From assembly GCF_000421565.1 (NCBI RefSeq), contig NZ_ATXG01000003.1, forward strand, positions 248,001 to 312,000: a stretch of 64,000 nucleotides of DNA, given 5' to 3'. Numbering within the stretch: the stretch's first letter is position 1; each line of letters opens with the position of its first letter. Below the pieces are notes generated by a model that saw only the letters and a program-made list of their open reading frames with translations, ran no database searches and was not told where the DNA came from. A program made the translations under genes and the position numbers. Source of the DNA: Agromyces subbeticus DSM 16689 (GTDB lineage Bacteria > Actinomycetota > Actinomycetes > Actinomycetales > Microbacteriaceae). Positions 21,172 through 30,920 of this stretch are shown piece by piece.

Positions 21172-21333
21172 AACCCGCTCCTGTCGTTGCTGGTGACTCG
21201 CAGCATTCAACGAATCGGATGCCACGACATGCTCAACACAGTCTAAGCGGACGCTATTCCGCGGCATGTTGGTGAGCCAGTGTGTGACGGATGCCGCGTC
21301 CCGAGCGCCGTGCGCGCATCAGGGCCGCCTGCC

Positions 21334-22956
21334 TCAGCCACGGCGGATGCGTGCGATGACCGGGGCCGCGAATCCGCGCAGTTCGGGCGAGTGCAGCACC
21401 CAGAGACCCCCGAAGTACAGCGTCGCCATGACGGATCCGATGATCGCCATGGAGACGATCGCGCCGAAGACACTCGAGAGTGCGAATCCGGAAGCCTGCG
21501 TTCCGCCGAGGGCGAGGAGCAGCGTCACGCCGGCAAGCACCGGGAGGATGAGCGCGACACCGGATCGGAGGAAGGTGCTGGCAATGCGCCGACCGTCGAG
21601 GGGGCCGATGCGACGGCGAAGCAGCACGATGGCGATGATGAGCTGCACGACGCCGGCGAGGGTGGTGACGGTCGCGATTCCGAACGCGACCCAGGAGCTC
21701 GGGAGAGCGATGCAGGCGAGCGCCCCGGCGATGAACAACACCACCTGCACGAGTGTGAAGAAGAACGGCGTCTTCGTGTCTCCCAGCGAGTAGTACGTGC
21801 GTTGCACGATGAACAGCACACTGAAGCCGATGAGGCCGATGACGTAGGCGATGATGACATTGCCCATCGACCAGATCAGTGGTTCGACCTCGGTGAAGAC
21901 CCTCGCGAAGAGATACGCGCAGACGATGAGCACCGCCGCCGCGCAGACGATGATGACACCGACGCCGCGCACCGCACTCGAGAGGTCGGCGCGCACCCGA
22001 TCGATCTGGCCGACGGCGGCATGCTCGCTCATGCGCGTGAAATAGGCCGTTGCGATCGAAACCGTGATCACCGAATGCGGCAGCATGAAGATCAGCCATG
22101 CGGTCTGCAGCACGAAGACCGAGGCTTCATCGCCCGCGTTCGCCGAGACACCGACGACGGAGGTCTCGACGAACCCTGCGATCGTCGTGAGGAGCAGCAT
22201 TCCGAACGTCCAGCCGGCGATGCCCGCGGTGGAACGGAGGCCGACCCCGCGCCACTGGAAATCGGGCCGATAGCGCAAGCCGGCGTGCCGCCAGAACCAG
22301 AACAGCACGAGGGCCTGCAGCGCCACGCCGAGGGTCGCGGAGCCGGCGAGCAGAGCGATCATTCCCGCGCTCCACTCCCCCGCCGAACGAACGCCATCGG
22401 GATCAGCGCCGAAGATCAGCACGAAGACCCCGAGACCGGCCAGTGCGACGAGGTTGTTCAGCACTGGCACCCAGGTGAACGGACCGAACACCCGACGTGC
22501 GTTCAACACCTCGCCGAGGAGTGAATACATGCCGTAGAAGAAGATCTGCGGGAGGCACCAGTAACCGAACGCCACCGCGAGGGCGAAGACGCCGTCGCTC
22601 ATTCGTGAACCGATCAGCAGTGTCAACGCCGGGGTCAGGAGGGTAGCGAGCACCGCAGCGCCGGCGAGGATGGTGAACCCCAGCGTGACGACCTTGTTGA
22701 TATACGCCGAGCCGCCGTCGGCATGTGCTGCCGATCGCACGATGAGGGGCACGAGCACGGCGCTGAGCACGCCGCCGGCCACGACGACATAGATGGTGTT
22801 CGGGAGCTGGTTCGCAGCGGCGAACGCGTTGGCGCCGGCACCACTTGCGCCGATGACGGCAGCGAGCAGGGCGGTCTTCACGAAGCCGAGCAGGCGCGAG
22901 ACGATTGTTCCAGAGGCGAGGAAGACGCTCGCCCGCCCGATGCGGTCGTCAGCCAT
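21334..22956 (-). CDS. murJ: Lipid II flippase MurJ
   Basis: MviN/MurJ-family polytopic membrane protein that moves lipid II across the cytoplasmic membrane. The 540-aa protein begins MADDRIGRASVFLASGTIVSRLLGFVK, contains the conserved Arg-rich loop and PHSVITVSIATAYFTRMSEHA, and has about 14 predicted hydrophobic helices. The ATG at 22956 overlaps the DUF6049 stop by 8 nt. It lacks the long cytoplasmic pseudokinase extension found in some actinobacteria such as mycobacteria. Confidence 0.93.
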   Translation of the reverse strand: MADDRIGRASVFLASGTIVSRLLGFVKTALLAAVIGASGAGANAFAAANQLPNTIYVVVAGGVLSAVLVPLIVRSAAHADGGSAYINKVVTLGFTILAGAAVLATLLTPALTLLIGSRMSDGVFALAVAFGYWCLPQIFFYGMYSLLGEVLNARRVFGPFTWVPVLNNLVALAGLGVFVLIFGADPDGVRSAGEWSAGMIALLAGSATLGVALQALVLFWFWRHAGLRYRPDFQWRGVGLRSTAGIAGWTFGMLLLTTIAGFVETSVVGVSANAGDEASVFVLQTAWLIFMLPHSVITVSIATAYFTRMSEHAAVGQIDRVRADLSSAVRGVGVIIVCAAAVLIVCAYLFARVFTEVEPLIWSMGNVIIAYVIGLIGFSVLFIVQRTYYSLGDTKTPFFFTLVQVVLFIAGALACIALPSSWVAFGIATVTTLAGVVQLIIAIVLLRRRIGPLDGRRIASTFLRSGVALILPVLAGVTLLLALGGTQASGFALSSVFGAIVSMAIIGSVMATLYFGGLWVLHSPELRGFAAPVIARIRRG

Positions 22957-25369
22957 CGTTGCGCTCGTCGCCCGATTCGCCGGTGGGGGCAGGGCTCGTG
23001 ATCGCGCCCGATGCGTCGGTGACGACAGGAGCATCCGCGGCACCCGACACCTCGGCGGCAGCCGCCGTTCCCGAGGCGTCCGTTGTGCCCGAGGCCTCAG
23101 CCGCATCGCGCTCGGCGCGCTGCTTGCGAAGACGACGGATGTTGCGCCACACGCCGATGCCGAAGAAGGCGACGGCCACGATGCCGAGGATGGCGGCGCC
23201 GAGGCCCTCCCAGTCGGCCTGCACGTTCGCGGGGATCACGACCGGCGCTCCGATCGGCACTCCGGTGGGAGAGGTGAGCGACACCGTGAGGTTGACCTTG
23301 CCGTTGCCGATGCCTGCGGCGACGGGCACGCGAACGATGCGGCGCGACTCGGGTTCCACCGTGACGGTCGCCTGGTCATCGACGATGAGCCGACCGTTCG
23401 AAGGATCGACGTCGACGACGACAGTCACGGGATAGGGCAGGGCATTGAGGATCGTCGTGGGCACGCCCGTCTCGCTCGAGACCACGTTGATCTGGCTGCT
23501 CGGTACGACGGACACCGCACCGAGGGTGTTGCGCTGCGTCAACAGCCATTCACCGACCGCGGCATCCCAGGCTGGGCGATCGTCGAGCCAGGCCACATCG
23601 AGCAGCGCGAGCAGGTCGCGACGTGCCGGCCCCGACAGCTGCTGCGGGTCGGTGAGGATCGAGGAGAAGGCGGTGATGTCGGCCTCGGCGCGCACGAGCC
23701 GATCAACATTGGCCCGGCGCGGGTCGGTCTCGGGCAGGTCGACGAGCATGCGTTCGACCGTGGGAGCGCCGATGGCGTCGGAGATGGAGGCCGGCACCAC
23801 CGCAGGGTTGGCTGCGAGTGCGTCGAGCGTGGCGGTGACCCTGGCCGATTGCGTGCCGGCTCCGCGGTCGAACGTCGCCAGCAGGGTGAGCGGTCGAGCG
23901 CTCGTCGATGAGCTGCCGAGTGCGAGTTCGGCGCCGAGGAGCCCGGTCGCCGCGCGCCACTCGGTGTCGGTGAGCGCCTCGGATGCCTCGCGCAGCGGTT
24001 CGGTGAGTCTGGCGTCGGCGACCACGGCGGTCGACGCGTCGACATTGGATGCGGCGTTCGACCACGGTTCGCCGGCTTCGACGTTGCCCGGCGCGAGGAT
24101 GGCGGTCGTCAGACCGGAGGCGGCGAGAACGCCGAGGTTTCCGGCGGCGACGGTGTCATCGGCCGGCCAGGCGATGTCGGCGCGCGTATACGGCCACTCG
24201 AGCAGTTGTTCGGTGGTGGGCAGCTCACCCGCGGGCGGGGCGGTGGGCTCCTCGTCGGGGGCGGGCGTCGCGTCGGTGGGCGGCGTGTTGTCGCCGGCGC
24301 CGGCACCGTCGCCATCGAAGTCAGCCGGATCGAGGACGTCGGTGAACGAGGTCGGCGCGATCGGGACGGAAAGGCCGAGCTGCACCTGTGCAGCGACGTC
24401 GGCATCTGCATACGCGAGCGGGAATATCTCGTTGGGGAGCTCGGCGAGCCGATCGAGCCACACGAGGGCGGAGGGCGGCGCCGCGGTGCCGAGAACGCGG
24501 ATCGAGGCGATGATGCGCGGGTCGATGGCGATCGCGACGGAGCGGCCGGCGACGGCGTCGAGCTGGCGGGTCAGGAGGCCGAATGGCGAGGTCCAGGTCG
24601 CCAGGTCGTCGGCGTCGAGGAGACCGGTCGCAGACGCCGGCACCGTCAGGGGGTAGGCGAGGGCGAGCGAGATCGGGTCGGATGCCGCGGCCGCCGCGTT
24701 GGCGTAGGCCTCGGTCGAGGAGGCCACGAGCATGCCGTCGACGTGGAGCTCTGCGCCGAGACCGATCACCGCGGTGTCGTCGACATCGTCGATCGCCTCG
24801 GGAGGGAGGGTGACGGAGATGACGTCGACGGCACCTGGAGCGAGTGCGCCGGCTTCGGCCTCTGCGACGACGACACCGTCGAGAGGGTCTTGGGCCGTGC
24901 CCTCAGGAGCGGAATCGGCTGCGGTAGCGCCGGCCGCCTCGGATTCACGGCCCTGCGCGACCCACGCGTCGAGTTCGGCGACCTGGTCGATCGCGCCCGC
25001 CGATCGCAGCAGACGGATGCTGCCGGCGGCGATCGTCTCTGCGGTCGCGTTCTCGACCTCGACCTCGAGCGCGATCGGGGCGCCGGGCGTGATCGTGGTG
25101 CCGACCGTCGGTGCCACGCGCACGATGACGCCGCCGACCGAACGCTCGGCCGCGGCCAGCGCTGGTGTCGAAGCCTCCAACGAGGCGTCGAACGAAGCAT
25201 GGGCCGCGAGCGGCGCCGTCATCAGCATCGCGATGCCCGCGGCGATCGCGCCGAGACCTGCGATCGCGCGGCGAGGGCCAGCGGCGTCGCGCGTGGAACA
25301 TCGGCGCGCGGCATCCGTCGATTCGACCCGTGAACGCCGAGGGCGCGCGCGGTTCGACTCGGACACCAT
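22949..25369 (-). CDS. DUF6049 secreted/membrane-anchored protein
   Basis: 806-aa envelope protein of unknown function that commonly precedes murJ in actinobacteria. It has an N-terminal basic region and signal-type segment (IAGLGAIAAGIAMLMTAPLA), a long Ala/Asp-rich extracytoplasmic body, an acidic linker around DFDGDGAGAGDNTPPTDATP, and one C-terminal TM helix (GAAILGIVAVAFFGIGVW) followed by a basic then Ala/Ser-rich cytoplasmic tail. The ATG at 25369 (MVSESNRARPRRSR) avoids overlap with the divergent pcnA start region. Co-occurrence with MurJ suggests a cell-wall role. Confidence 0.85.
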   Translation of the reverse strand: MVSESNRARPRRSRVESTDAARRCSTRDAAGPRRAIAGLGAIAAGIAMLMTAPLAAHASFDASLEASTPALAAAERSVGGVIVRVAPTVGTTITPGAPIALEVEVENATAETIAAGSIRLLRSAGAIDQVAELDAWVAQGRESEAAGATAADSAPEGTAQDPLDGVVVAEAEAGALAPGAVDVISVTLPPEAIDDVDDTAVIGLGAELHVDGMLVASSTEAYANAAAAASDPISLALAYPLTVPASATGLLDADDLATWTSPFGLLTRQLDAVAGRSVAIAIDPRIIASIRVLGTAAPPSALVWLDRLAELPNEIFPLAYADADVAAQVQLGLSVPIAPTSFTDVLDPADFDGDGAGAGDNTPPTDATPAPDEEPTAPPAGELPTTEQLLEWPYTRADIAWPADDTVAAGNLGVLAASGLTTAILAPGNVEAGEPWSNAASNVDASTAVVADARLTEPLREASEALTDTEWRAATGLLGAELALGSSSTSARPLTLLATFDRGAGTQSARVTATLDALAANPAVVPASISDAIGAPTVERMLVDLPETDPRRANVDRLVRAEADITAFSSILTDPQQLSGPARRDLLALLDVAWLDDRPAWDAAVGEWLLTQRNTLGAVSVVPSSQINVVSSETGVPTTILNALPYPVTVVVDVDPSNGRLIVDDQATVTVEPESRRIVRVPVAAGIGNGKVNLTVSLTSPTGVPIGAPVVIPANVQADWEGLGAAILGIVAVAFFGIGVWRNIRRLRKQRAERDAAEASGTTDASGTAAAAEVSGAADAPVVTDASGAITSPAPTGESGDERNDG

Positions 25370-25437
25370 GGTGGCGATTCTACGGCGTGGCTGCAGGGCG
25401 TTCGCCCGGCCGTCCACAGGTGACCGCGACGGCCGTT

Positions 25438-25449
25438 TAACATAGGGAC
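25438..25449 (+). promoter_or_regulatory. Possible leaderless promoter -10 of the CCA-adding enzyme gene
   Basis: TAACAT lies 6 nt upstream of the ATG at 25450, the spacing expected when transcription begins at the start codon. No Shine-Dalgarno is visible. The -35 is weak. Confidence 0.4.
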
Positions 25450-26880
25450 ATGCAGAGTGTCGCGGCGGCCCTCGACCGGCTGGGCGAGTTGGCGGCTTCG
25501 CCGACCGTTTCGCGGCTCGCCGCCGCGTTCGAGGCATCGGGGCACGAGCTCGCCCTCGTCGGCGGCCCCGTGCGCGATGCGTTCCTCGGTCGAGCGGTCA
25601 ACGACCTCGACTTCACGACTGATGCCACGCCCGACGAGATTCTCGCGATCGTGAAGCCCATCGCCGAGGCGATCTGGGACATCGGCCGGGCGTTCGGCAC
25701 CATCGGCGCCAAGATCGCCGGCGAGCAGGTCGAGATCACCACGTATCGCGCAGACGCCTACGACGGGGCGTCGCGCAAGCCCGAGGTGGTCTTCGGCTCG
25801 AGTCTCGACGACGACCTCGCGCGCCGCGATTTCTCGGTCAACGCGCTTGCCCTCCGGCTGCCGAAGCTCGAACTCGTCGACCCGTCTGGCGGCGTCGAAG
25901 ACCTCGTGGCCCGCGTGCTGCGCACGCCGGCCGCTCCCGAGCAGTCGTTCGGCGATGACCCGCTGCGGATGCTGCGTGCCGCACGATTCTCGGCCCAGCT
26001 CGAGTTCACCGTCGAGTCGGCGACCCTGCAGGCGATGACGATGCTCGCGCCCGAGATCGATCGCATCTCGGCCGAGCGGGTGCGCGACGAGCTCTCGAAG
26101 CTGCTGTCGACGCGGTCGCCTCGCGGCGGCATCCGCCTGCTCGTGGAATCGGGGCTCGCCGAACGCGTGCTGCCCGAGTTGCCCGCCCTCGCGCTCGAAC
26201 GCGACGAGCACCACCGGCACAAGGACGTCTACGAGCACAGCCTCACCGTGCTCGACCAGGCCATCGAGTACGAGATCTCGCGCGGCGTCCTCGACTCCCC
26301 CGACCTCATCGTTCGGCTCGCCGCGCTGCTGCACGACATCGGCAAGCCCTCGACGCGGCGCTTCGAGCCCGGCGGCGCCGTGAGCTTCCACCACCACGAC
26401 GTGGTCGGCGCGAAGCTCGCCCGCAAGCGACTGCGCGCGCTGCGTTTCGACAACGACACGATCGCCGCGGTCTCGCGCCTCATCGAGCTGCACCTGCGCT
26501 TCTTCGGCTACACCGACGGCGCATGGACCGACTCAGCGGTTCGTCGGTACGTGCGCGACGCCGGCGACCAGCTCGAGCGCCTGCACATCCTCGCGCGGGC
26601 CGACGTGACGACCCGCAATCGACGCAAGGCCGACCAGCTCGCGTTCGCCTACGACGACCTCGAAGAGCGCATCGCGGTGCTCGCTGAAGAGGAGGAACTC
26701 GCGGCCGTGCGGCCCGAGCTCGACGGCGCAGACATCATGCGGCTGCTCGACGTGAAGCCGGGGCCTGTCGTCGGCGAGGCCTATCGGTACCTGCTCGAGG
26801 TGCGGCTCGATGAGGGGCCCATCGGCACGGATGCCGCGACCGAGCGCTTGCTCGCCTGGTGGACCGCCCGTTCGGAGTGA
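25450..26880 (+). CDS. pcnA: CCA tRNA nucleotidyltransferase (poly(A) polymerase family)
   Basis: Class II nucleotidyltransferase that adds CCA to tRNA 3' ends. The 476-aa product has the catalytic head LALVGGPVRDAFLGRAVNDLDFTTDA (GGxVRD and DxD), the RRDFSVNALAL motif, DDPLRMLRAARFSAQL, and a C-terminal HD domain (HRHKDVYEHSLTVL, LLHDIGKPSTR). Divergently transcribed from DUF6049-murJ, a conserved actinobacterial arrangement. Confidence 0.95.
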   Translation: MQSVAAALDRLGELAASPTVSRLAAAFEASGHELALVGGPVRDAFLGRAVNDLDFTTDATPDEILAIVKPIAEAIWDIGRAFGTIGAKIAGEQVEITTYRADAYDGASRKPEVVFGSSLDDDLARRDFSVNALALRLPKLELVDPSGGVEDLVARVLRTPAAPEQSFGDDPLRMLRAARFSAQLEFTVESATLQAMTMLAPEIDRISAERVRDELSKLLSTRSPRGGIRLLVESGLAERVLPELPALALERDEHHRHKDVYEHSLTVLDQAIEYEISRGVLDSPDLIVRLAALLHDIGKPSTRRFEPGGAVSFHHHDVVGAKLARKRLRALRFDNDTIAAVSRLIELHLRFFGYTDGAWTDSAVRRYVRDAGDQLERLHILARADVTTRNRRKADQLAFAYDDLEERIAVLAEEEELAAVRPELDGADIMRLLDVKPGPVVGEAYRYLLEVRLDEGPIGTDAATERLLAWWTARSE

Positions 26881-27040
26881 GTGGGGTCGACCGCGCGAAT
26901 GGTGCGGATGCGGGGCATCCGCTATGCTGTCTAGGTTGCCCGTGTGCCGCGATTGTGCGGCCTCCATGACGTGACGTATGCACAACCCTCCTGCTGCAGA
27001 GATCCTGTAGCCGTTTGAGTCCGAAGGAGGTGGGTTAGTC

Positions 27041-27481
27041 ATGCACCAATACGAGCTGATGGTTATCCTCGATCCAGAGATCGATGAGCGCACCGTTGCT
27101 CCCAGCCTTGACAAGTTCCTCAACGTCATCCGAAACGATGGCGGCACTGTCGACAAGGTCGACATCTGGGGACGTCGTCGTCTGGCGTACGAGATCAACA
27201 AGAAGAACGAGGGCATCTACGCCGTCGTCGACTTCACCGCCGAGTCCAAGACCACCGATGAGCTCGACCGCCAGCTGAACCTCAGCGAGGCCGTCATGCG
27301 CACCAAGGTCCTGCGTGCGGAAGAGGCGATCGCCCAGGTCGTCGCACACCAGAAGGCCCAGGAGGCGAAGGCCGCCAAGAAGGCCGCCGCTTCGGCGCGT
27401 GCCGGCGCGAAGGCTGCTGCTGCTGCCGCTCCCGCCGCTGCTGTTGCCGCCGCACCCGCCTCGGCCAAGAAGGACGACTAG
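27041..27481 (+). CDS. rpsF: 30S ribosomal protein S6
   Basis: Binds 16S rRNA with S18 in the platform of the small subunit. The 146-aa protein begins [19 protein letters not shown] and includes [20 protein letters not shown]. The C-terminus is a low-complexity Ala/Lys tail of about 45 residues. A strong AAGGAGG precedes the ATG. First gene of rpsF-ssb-rpsR-rplI. Confidence 0.97.
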   Translation: MHQYELMVILDPEIDERTVAPSLDKFLNVIRNDGGTVDKVDIWGRRRLAYEINKKNEGIYAVVDFTAESKTTDELDRQLNLSEAVMRTKVLRAEEAIAQVVAHQKAQEAKAAKKAAASARAGAKAAAAAAPAAAVAAAPASAKKDD

Positions 27482-27486
27482 TCCCC

Positions 27487-28020
27487 ATGGCCGGCGAGAC
27501 CATCATCACCGTGGTGGGCAACCTCACTGCAGATCCCGAGCTGCGTTACACGCAGAACGGCCTCGCGGTTGCCAACTTCACCATTGCGTCCACTCCCCGC
27601 ACGTTCGACCGTCAGGCGAACGAGTGGAAGGACGGTGAAGCGCTGTTCCTGCGCGCGAGCGTCTGGCGTGAATTCGCCGAGCACGTCGCCGGTTCACTCA
27701 CCAAGGGTTCCCGGGTCATCGCTTCCGGGCGTCTCAAGCAGCGTTCCTACGAGACGAAGGAAGGCGAGAAGCGCACCACCATGGAACTCGAGGTCGACGA
27801 GATCGGCCCGAGCCTGCGCTACGCCACCGCGTCAGTGACGCGCGCCCAGTCCAACCGTGGCGCAGGCGGCGCTGGAGGCGGCTCCTTCGGGGGCGGCGCC
27901 GGTGCCGACGAGCCGTGGGCACCCAGCACTCCCGCAGCAGCAGCCCCCCAGGGCGGCGGCAGCGGCGGCGATGTCTGGAACACCCCCGGCACGAGCTACG
28001 GCGACGAGACTCCCTTCTAA
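27487..28020 (+). CDS. ssb: Single-stranded DNA-binding protein
   Basis: Tetrameric OB-fold protein that coats ssDNA at forks. The 177-aa product starts [21 protein letters not shown], has the OB-fold to about residue 110, a Gly-rich linker ([13 protein letters not shown]) and an acidic protein-interaction tip ending DETPF. It follows rpsF by 5 nt. Confidence 0.97.
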   Translation: MAGETIITVVGNLTADPELRYTQNGLAVANFTIASTPRTFDRQANEWKDGEALFLRASVWREFAEHVAGSLTKGSRVIASGRLKQRSYETKEGEKRTTMELEVDEIGPSLRYATASVTRAQSNRGAGGAGGGSFGGGAGADEPWAPSTPAAAAPQGGGSGGDVWNTPGTSYGDETPF

Positions 28021-28092
28021 TATTCAGCAGGATTCGAGCCGGTCGCTGAGCGACCTGCTCGCCCCGCGAACTCAACCAAGACAGGAAAGACA

Positions 28093-28353
28093 ATGGCTGG
28101 AAAGTCGAGCGGCGACCGCCGCAAGCCGACCCGCGGGAAGGGCGCGAAGAACGCCGCCCCGGCGAAGTCCATCAAGGTCGGTGTCATCGATTACAAGGAT
28201 GTCGCGACGCTTCGCAAGTTCATCTCCGAGCGTGGAAAGATCCGCGCCCGCCGTATCACCGGTGTCTCCGTGCAGGAGCAGCGCCTCATCGCCCGCGCCG
28301 TCAAGAACGCACGCGAGATGGCCCTTCTGCCCTACTCGGGCTCTGGCCGTTAA
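28093..28353 (+). CDS. rpsR: 30S ribosomal protein S18 (cysteine-free type)
   Basis: 86-aa S18 with the conserved [19 protein letters not shown] then [29 protein letters not shown]. The zinc-binding cysteines found in C+ S18 proteins are absent; the region reads KVGVIDYKD. It is in its usual place after ssb and before rplI. Confidence 0.96.
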   Translation: MAGKSSGDRRKPTRGKGAKNAAPAKSIKVGVIDYKDVATLRKFISERGKIRARRITGVSVQEQRLIARAVKNAREMALLPYSGSGR

Positions 28354-28364
28354 GGAGCACGACA

Positions 28365-28817
28365 ATGGCTAAGGTAATTCTCACGCACGAGGTCACCGGC
28401 CTCGGCACGGCCGGCGACGTCGTCGAGGTCAAGAGCGGTTACGCTCGCAACTATCTCGTTCCCAAGGGCTTCGCTGTGGCGTGGTCGCGCGGTGGCGAGA
28501 AGCAGGTCGAGCAGATCAAGGCGGCCCGCATCGCCCGCGAGCTGCACTCGCTCGAAGACGCGCAGGCCCTCAAGGCCAAGCTCGAGTCGGGCAAGGTCAA
28601 GCTGGCCGTCAAGTCGGGTCTCGGCGGTCGCCTCTTCGGCTCCGTCAAGACGGCTGACATCGCGGCTGCCGTGTCGGCCGCCGGTCTCGGCGAGATCGAC
28701 AAGCGCAAGATCGAGATCACGGCGCCCATCAAGGCGACCGGTGACCACGAGGCGACGGTTCGTCTGCACGACGAGCTCTCGGCGACGATCACCCTTCAGG
28801 TGGTCGCGGCGAAGTAA
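28365..28817 (+). CDS. rplI: 50S ribosomal protein L9
   Basis: 150-aa protein with the N-terminal rRNA-binding domain [20 protein letters not shown] then [17 protein letters not shown], a long connecting helix and the C-terminal domain ending [11 protein letters not shown]. It follows rpsR by 11 nt and closes the operon at a strong terminator. Confidence 0.97.
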   Translation: MAKVILTHEVTGLGTAGDVVEVKSGYARNYLVPKGFAVAWSRGGEKQVEQIKAARIARELHSLEDAQALKAKLESGKVKLAVKSGLGGRLFGSVKTADIAAAVSAAGLGEIDKRKIEITAPIKATGDHEATVRLHDELSATITLQVVAAK

Positions 28818-28835
28818 CTCGCAGCACACACGCAA

Positions 28836-28870
28836 GCGGCGGTTCGGGCTTCGGCCCGGGCCGCCGTTTC
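28836..28870 (+). terminator. Rho-independent terminator of the rpsF operon
   Basis: GC-rich stem (GCGGCGGTTCGGGC / GCCCGGGCCGCCG) closed by a TTCG tetraloop and followed by TTTCGTCGTT, 18 nt after rplI. Confidence 0.85.
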
Positions 28871-28935
28871 GTCGTTGTGCGTGTACACCCGCGGACCCCG
28901 ATCGCGCAAGTTGATATTGGAGTTTGCTGAGTCCG

Positions 28936-29145
28936 TTGTACACAGGTCGACCCACAGGCCGGACGGACTTTCAAAGAAGTTTTCCCTCACAGGTGTGCAT
29001 AGATTAAATCCCCGGTCGTCTTGGAATTCAGGTCGTGTAATTCACACGAATTCCACAGTTGTCCACAGGCTGAGTGCACACCTTCCACGGCGTTTCGCCC
29101 AGTTTGTCCCCAGAGTTATCCACAGGCCAGGTTGTGCACTCCACA
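28936..29145 (+). promoter_or_regulatory. DnaA-box cluster upstream of dnaB
   Basis: In the 465-nt gap before dnaB there are two exact DnaA boxes, TTGTCCACA (29059-29067) and TTATCCACA (29116-29124), both on the plus strand. Near matches are TTGTACACA (28936), AATTCCACA (29049), TTGTCCCCA (29104), TTGTGCACT (29132) and CACTCCACA (29137). An AT-rich GCATAGATTAAATC lies at about 28997. The density is higher, and the matches better, than between dnaA and dnaN. Roles as a regulatory site for dnaB, a DnaA-titration site or part of the origin are all open. Confidence 0.75.
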
Positions 29146-29282
29146 GGGCTTCCCTATCGTGAAGCAGCGTCCCTTCCCACCCTTGTGCAGATCCGGTCGG
29201 CCAGCCATGTCGGCGGCTCCCGGGAGACTGGGTGATGGGCGCGGGTCGCTCGCCCGTTCGAGCCGAACCGGAGGTCATGAAG

Positions 29283-30659
29283 TTGTCGATCGCGCACATC
29301 GGGCTCGCTGAACCGGCCGACGACGACGGTACCGCCCGACGGGGCGAACGCGTTCCTCCGCACGACCTCCTCGCCGAGCAGAGCGCACTCGGCGGCATGA
29401 TGCTCTCGAAAGACGCCGTCGCCGACGTCATCGAGACCGTGCGCGGCGTCGACTTCTACGTGCCGAAGCACGAAGTGGTCTTCAACGCGATCCTCACGCT
29501 CTATTCGCACGGTGAGCCCACCGACGTCATCGCCGTCACCGACGAGCTCACGAAGACGGGCGACTTGCAGCGCGCCGGCGGCGTGGAGTACCTGCACACG
29601 CTCACGAGCATCGTGCCCACCGCGGCGAACGCCGGCTTCTACTCGTCGATCGTCGCAGAGCGGGCCCTGCTGCGCCGGCTCGTCGAGGCCGGCACGCGCA
29701 TCGTGCAGATGGGCTACCAGGGCGAGGGCGAGGTCACCGACCTCGTCAACAACGCCCAGGCCGAGATCTACAGCGTCACCGGCTCGGTCGAGACCGAAGA
29801 CTACGTGCCGCTGTCCGACGCCGTGACCGCGGCGATCGATGAGATCGAAGCCGCCAAGCACACCGATGGCAAGTTCACCGGCGTGCCCACCGGGTTCGCC
29901 GATCTCGACGACCTGACCAACGGGTTCCACCCCGGCCAGATGATCATCGTCGCGGCGCGACCCGCCATGGGAAAGTCGACGCTCGCGCTCGACTTCGCCC
30001 GCGCGGCATCCATCACGAACGACCTGCCCTCGGTGTTCTTCTCACTCGAGATGGGCAAGAGCGAGATCGCCATGCGACTGCTCTCAGCCGAGGCATCCGT
30101 GCCCCTGCAGATGATGCGCAAGGGCACCGTCGACTCCCGCGACTGGACGACCATCGCCGCCACGCGAGGCCGCATCAACGATGCGCCGCTCTACCTCGAC
30201 GACTCCCCCAACATGACGCTCGTCGAGATCCGGGCGAAGTGCCGACGGCTGAAGCAGCGCGTCGGGCTCAAGATGGTCGTCATCGACTACCTGCAGCTCA
30301 TGACGAGCGGCAAGCGCGTCGAGAGCCGCCAGCAGGAGGTGTCGGAGTTCTCGCGTGCGCTCAAGCTGCTCGCGAAAGAGCTGCAGGTGCCCGTGATCGC
30401 GCTGTCGCAGCTGAACCGTGGCCCCGAACAGCGCGCCGACAAGATGCCCGCGCTCAGCGACCTGCGCGAGTCGGGCTCGATCGAGCAGGATGCCGACATG
30501 GTGATCCTGTTGCACCGCGAGAGCGCCTACGAGCGCGACAGCCCGCGAGCCGGCGAGGCCGACCTCATCGTCGCAAAGCACCGCAACGGCCCGACCCGCA
30601 CCATTACGGTGGCGTTCCACGGGCACTTCTCGCGGTTCACCGACATGGTGCAGTCGTAG
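29283..30659 (+). CDS. dnaB: Replicative DNA helicase DnaB
   Basis: Hexameric 5'-3' helicase that unwinds DNA at the fork. The 458-aa product has the N-terminal domain (PPHDLLAEQSALGGMMLSKDAV), the RecA-like motor with Walker A ARPAMGKSTLALDFAR, Walker B MVVIDYLQLM, and DNA-binding/arginine-finger segments near LSQLNRGPEQR and KHRNGPT. No intein interrupts it. The TTG at 29283 was chosen because GGAGG lies 8 nt upstream and it gives the common SIAHIGL N-terminus; an ATG at 29277 would have only 2 nt of spacing. Confidence 0.96.
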   Translation: MSIAHIGLAEPADDDGTARRGERVPPHDLLAEQSALGGMMLSKDAVADVIETVRGVDFYVPKHEVVFNAILTLYSHGEPTDVIAVTDELTKTGDLQRAGGVEYLHTLTSIVPTAANAGFYSSIVAERALLRRLVEAGTRIVQMGYQGEGEVTDLVNNAQAEIYSVTGSVETEDYVPLSDAVTAAIDEIEAAKHTDGKFTGVPTGFADLDDLTNGFHPGQMIIVAARPAMGKSTLALDFARAASITNDLPSVFFSLEMGKSEIAMRLLSAEASVPLQMMRKGTVDSRDWTTIAATRGRINDAPLYLDDSPNMTLVEIRAKCRRLKQRVGLKMVVIDYLQLMTSGKRVESRQQEVSEFSRALKLLAKELQVPVIALSQLNRGPEQRADKMPALSDLRESGSIEQDADMVILLHRESAYERDSPRAGEADLIVAKHRNGPTRTITVAFHGHFSRFTDMVQS

Positions 30660-30667
30660 GCGCCTGC

Positions 30668-30755
30668 TGTAGATTCCACGGGAAGATGGCGGATTCCGCG
30701 GTACTTGACATGCAAATGGCGGATCCGCCATTTGTCGCGGAATCCCGTGTAGGTT
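30668..30755 (-). repeat. R1 element, copy 0 (reverse orientation, hairpin form)
   Basis: Starts TGTAGATTCCACGGGAAGAT and continues with GGCGGATTCCGCGGTACTTG, the short reverse form of the R1 family. It contains a perfect 20-bp palindrome, AAATGGCGGATCCGCCATTT (30714-30733), nested inside GATTCCGCG (30692) / CGCGGAATC (30737). A further inverted pair, CTGTCATTTT (30766) and AAATGACAAG (30803), follows. It lies immediately after dnaB and is the first R1 copy of the island. Confidence 0.75.
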
Positions 30756-30920
30756 CTCGCGCAACCTGTCATTTTCTCCGATGATTTGTCACGCACTTGG
30801 CGAAATGACAAGTATCTGAGACTCGGCTCGGCGCCCTCGACAGTTGCCGCTCGTCTTCCGCTGATCCCATTGATGGATGAGCAATCGGTGCCGACGCCGT
30901 TGCAGTAGACGCCACCGGGC

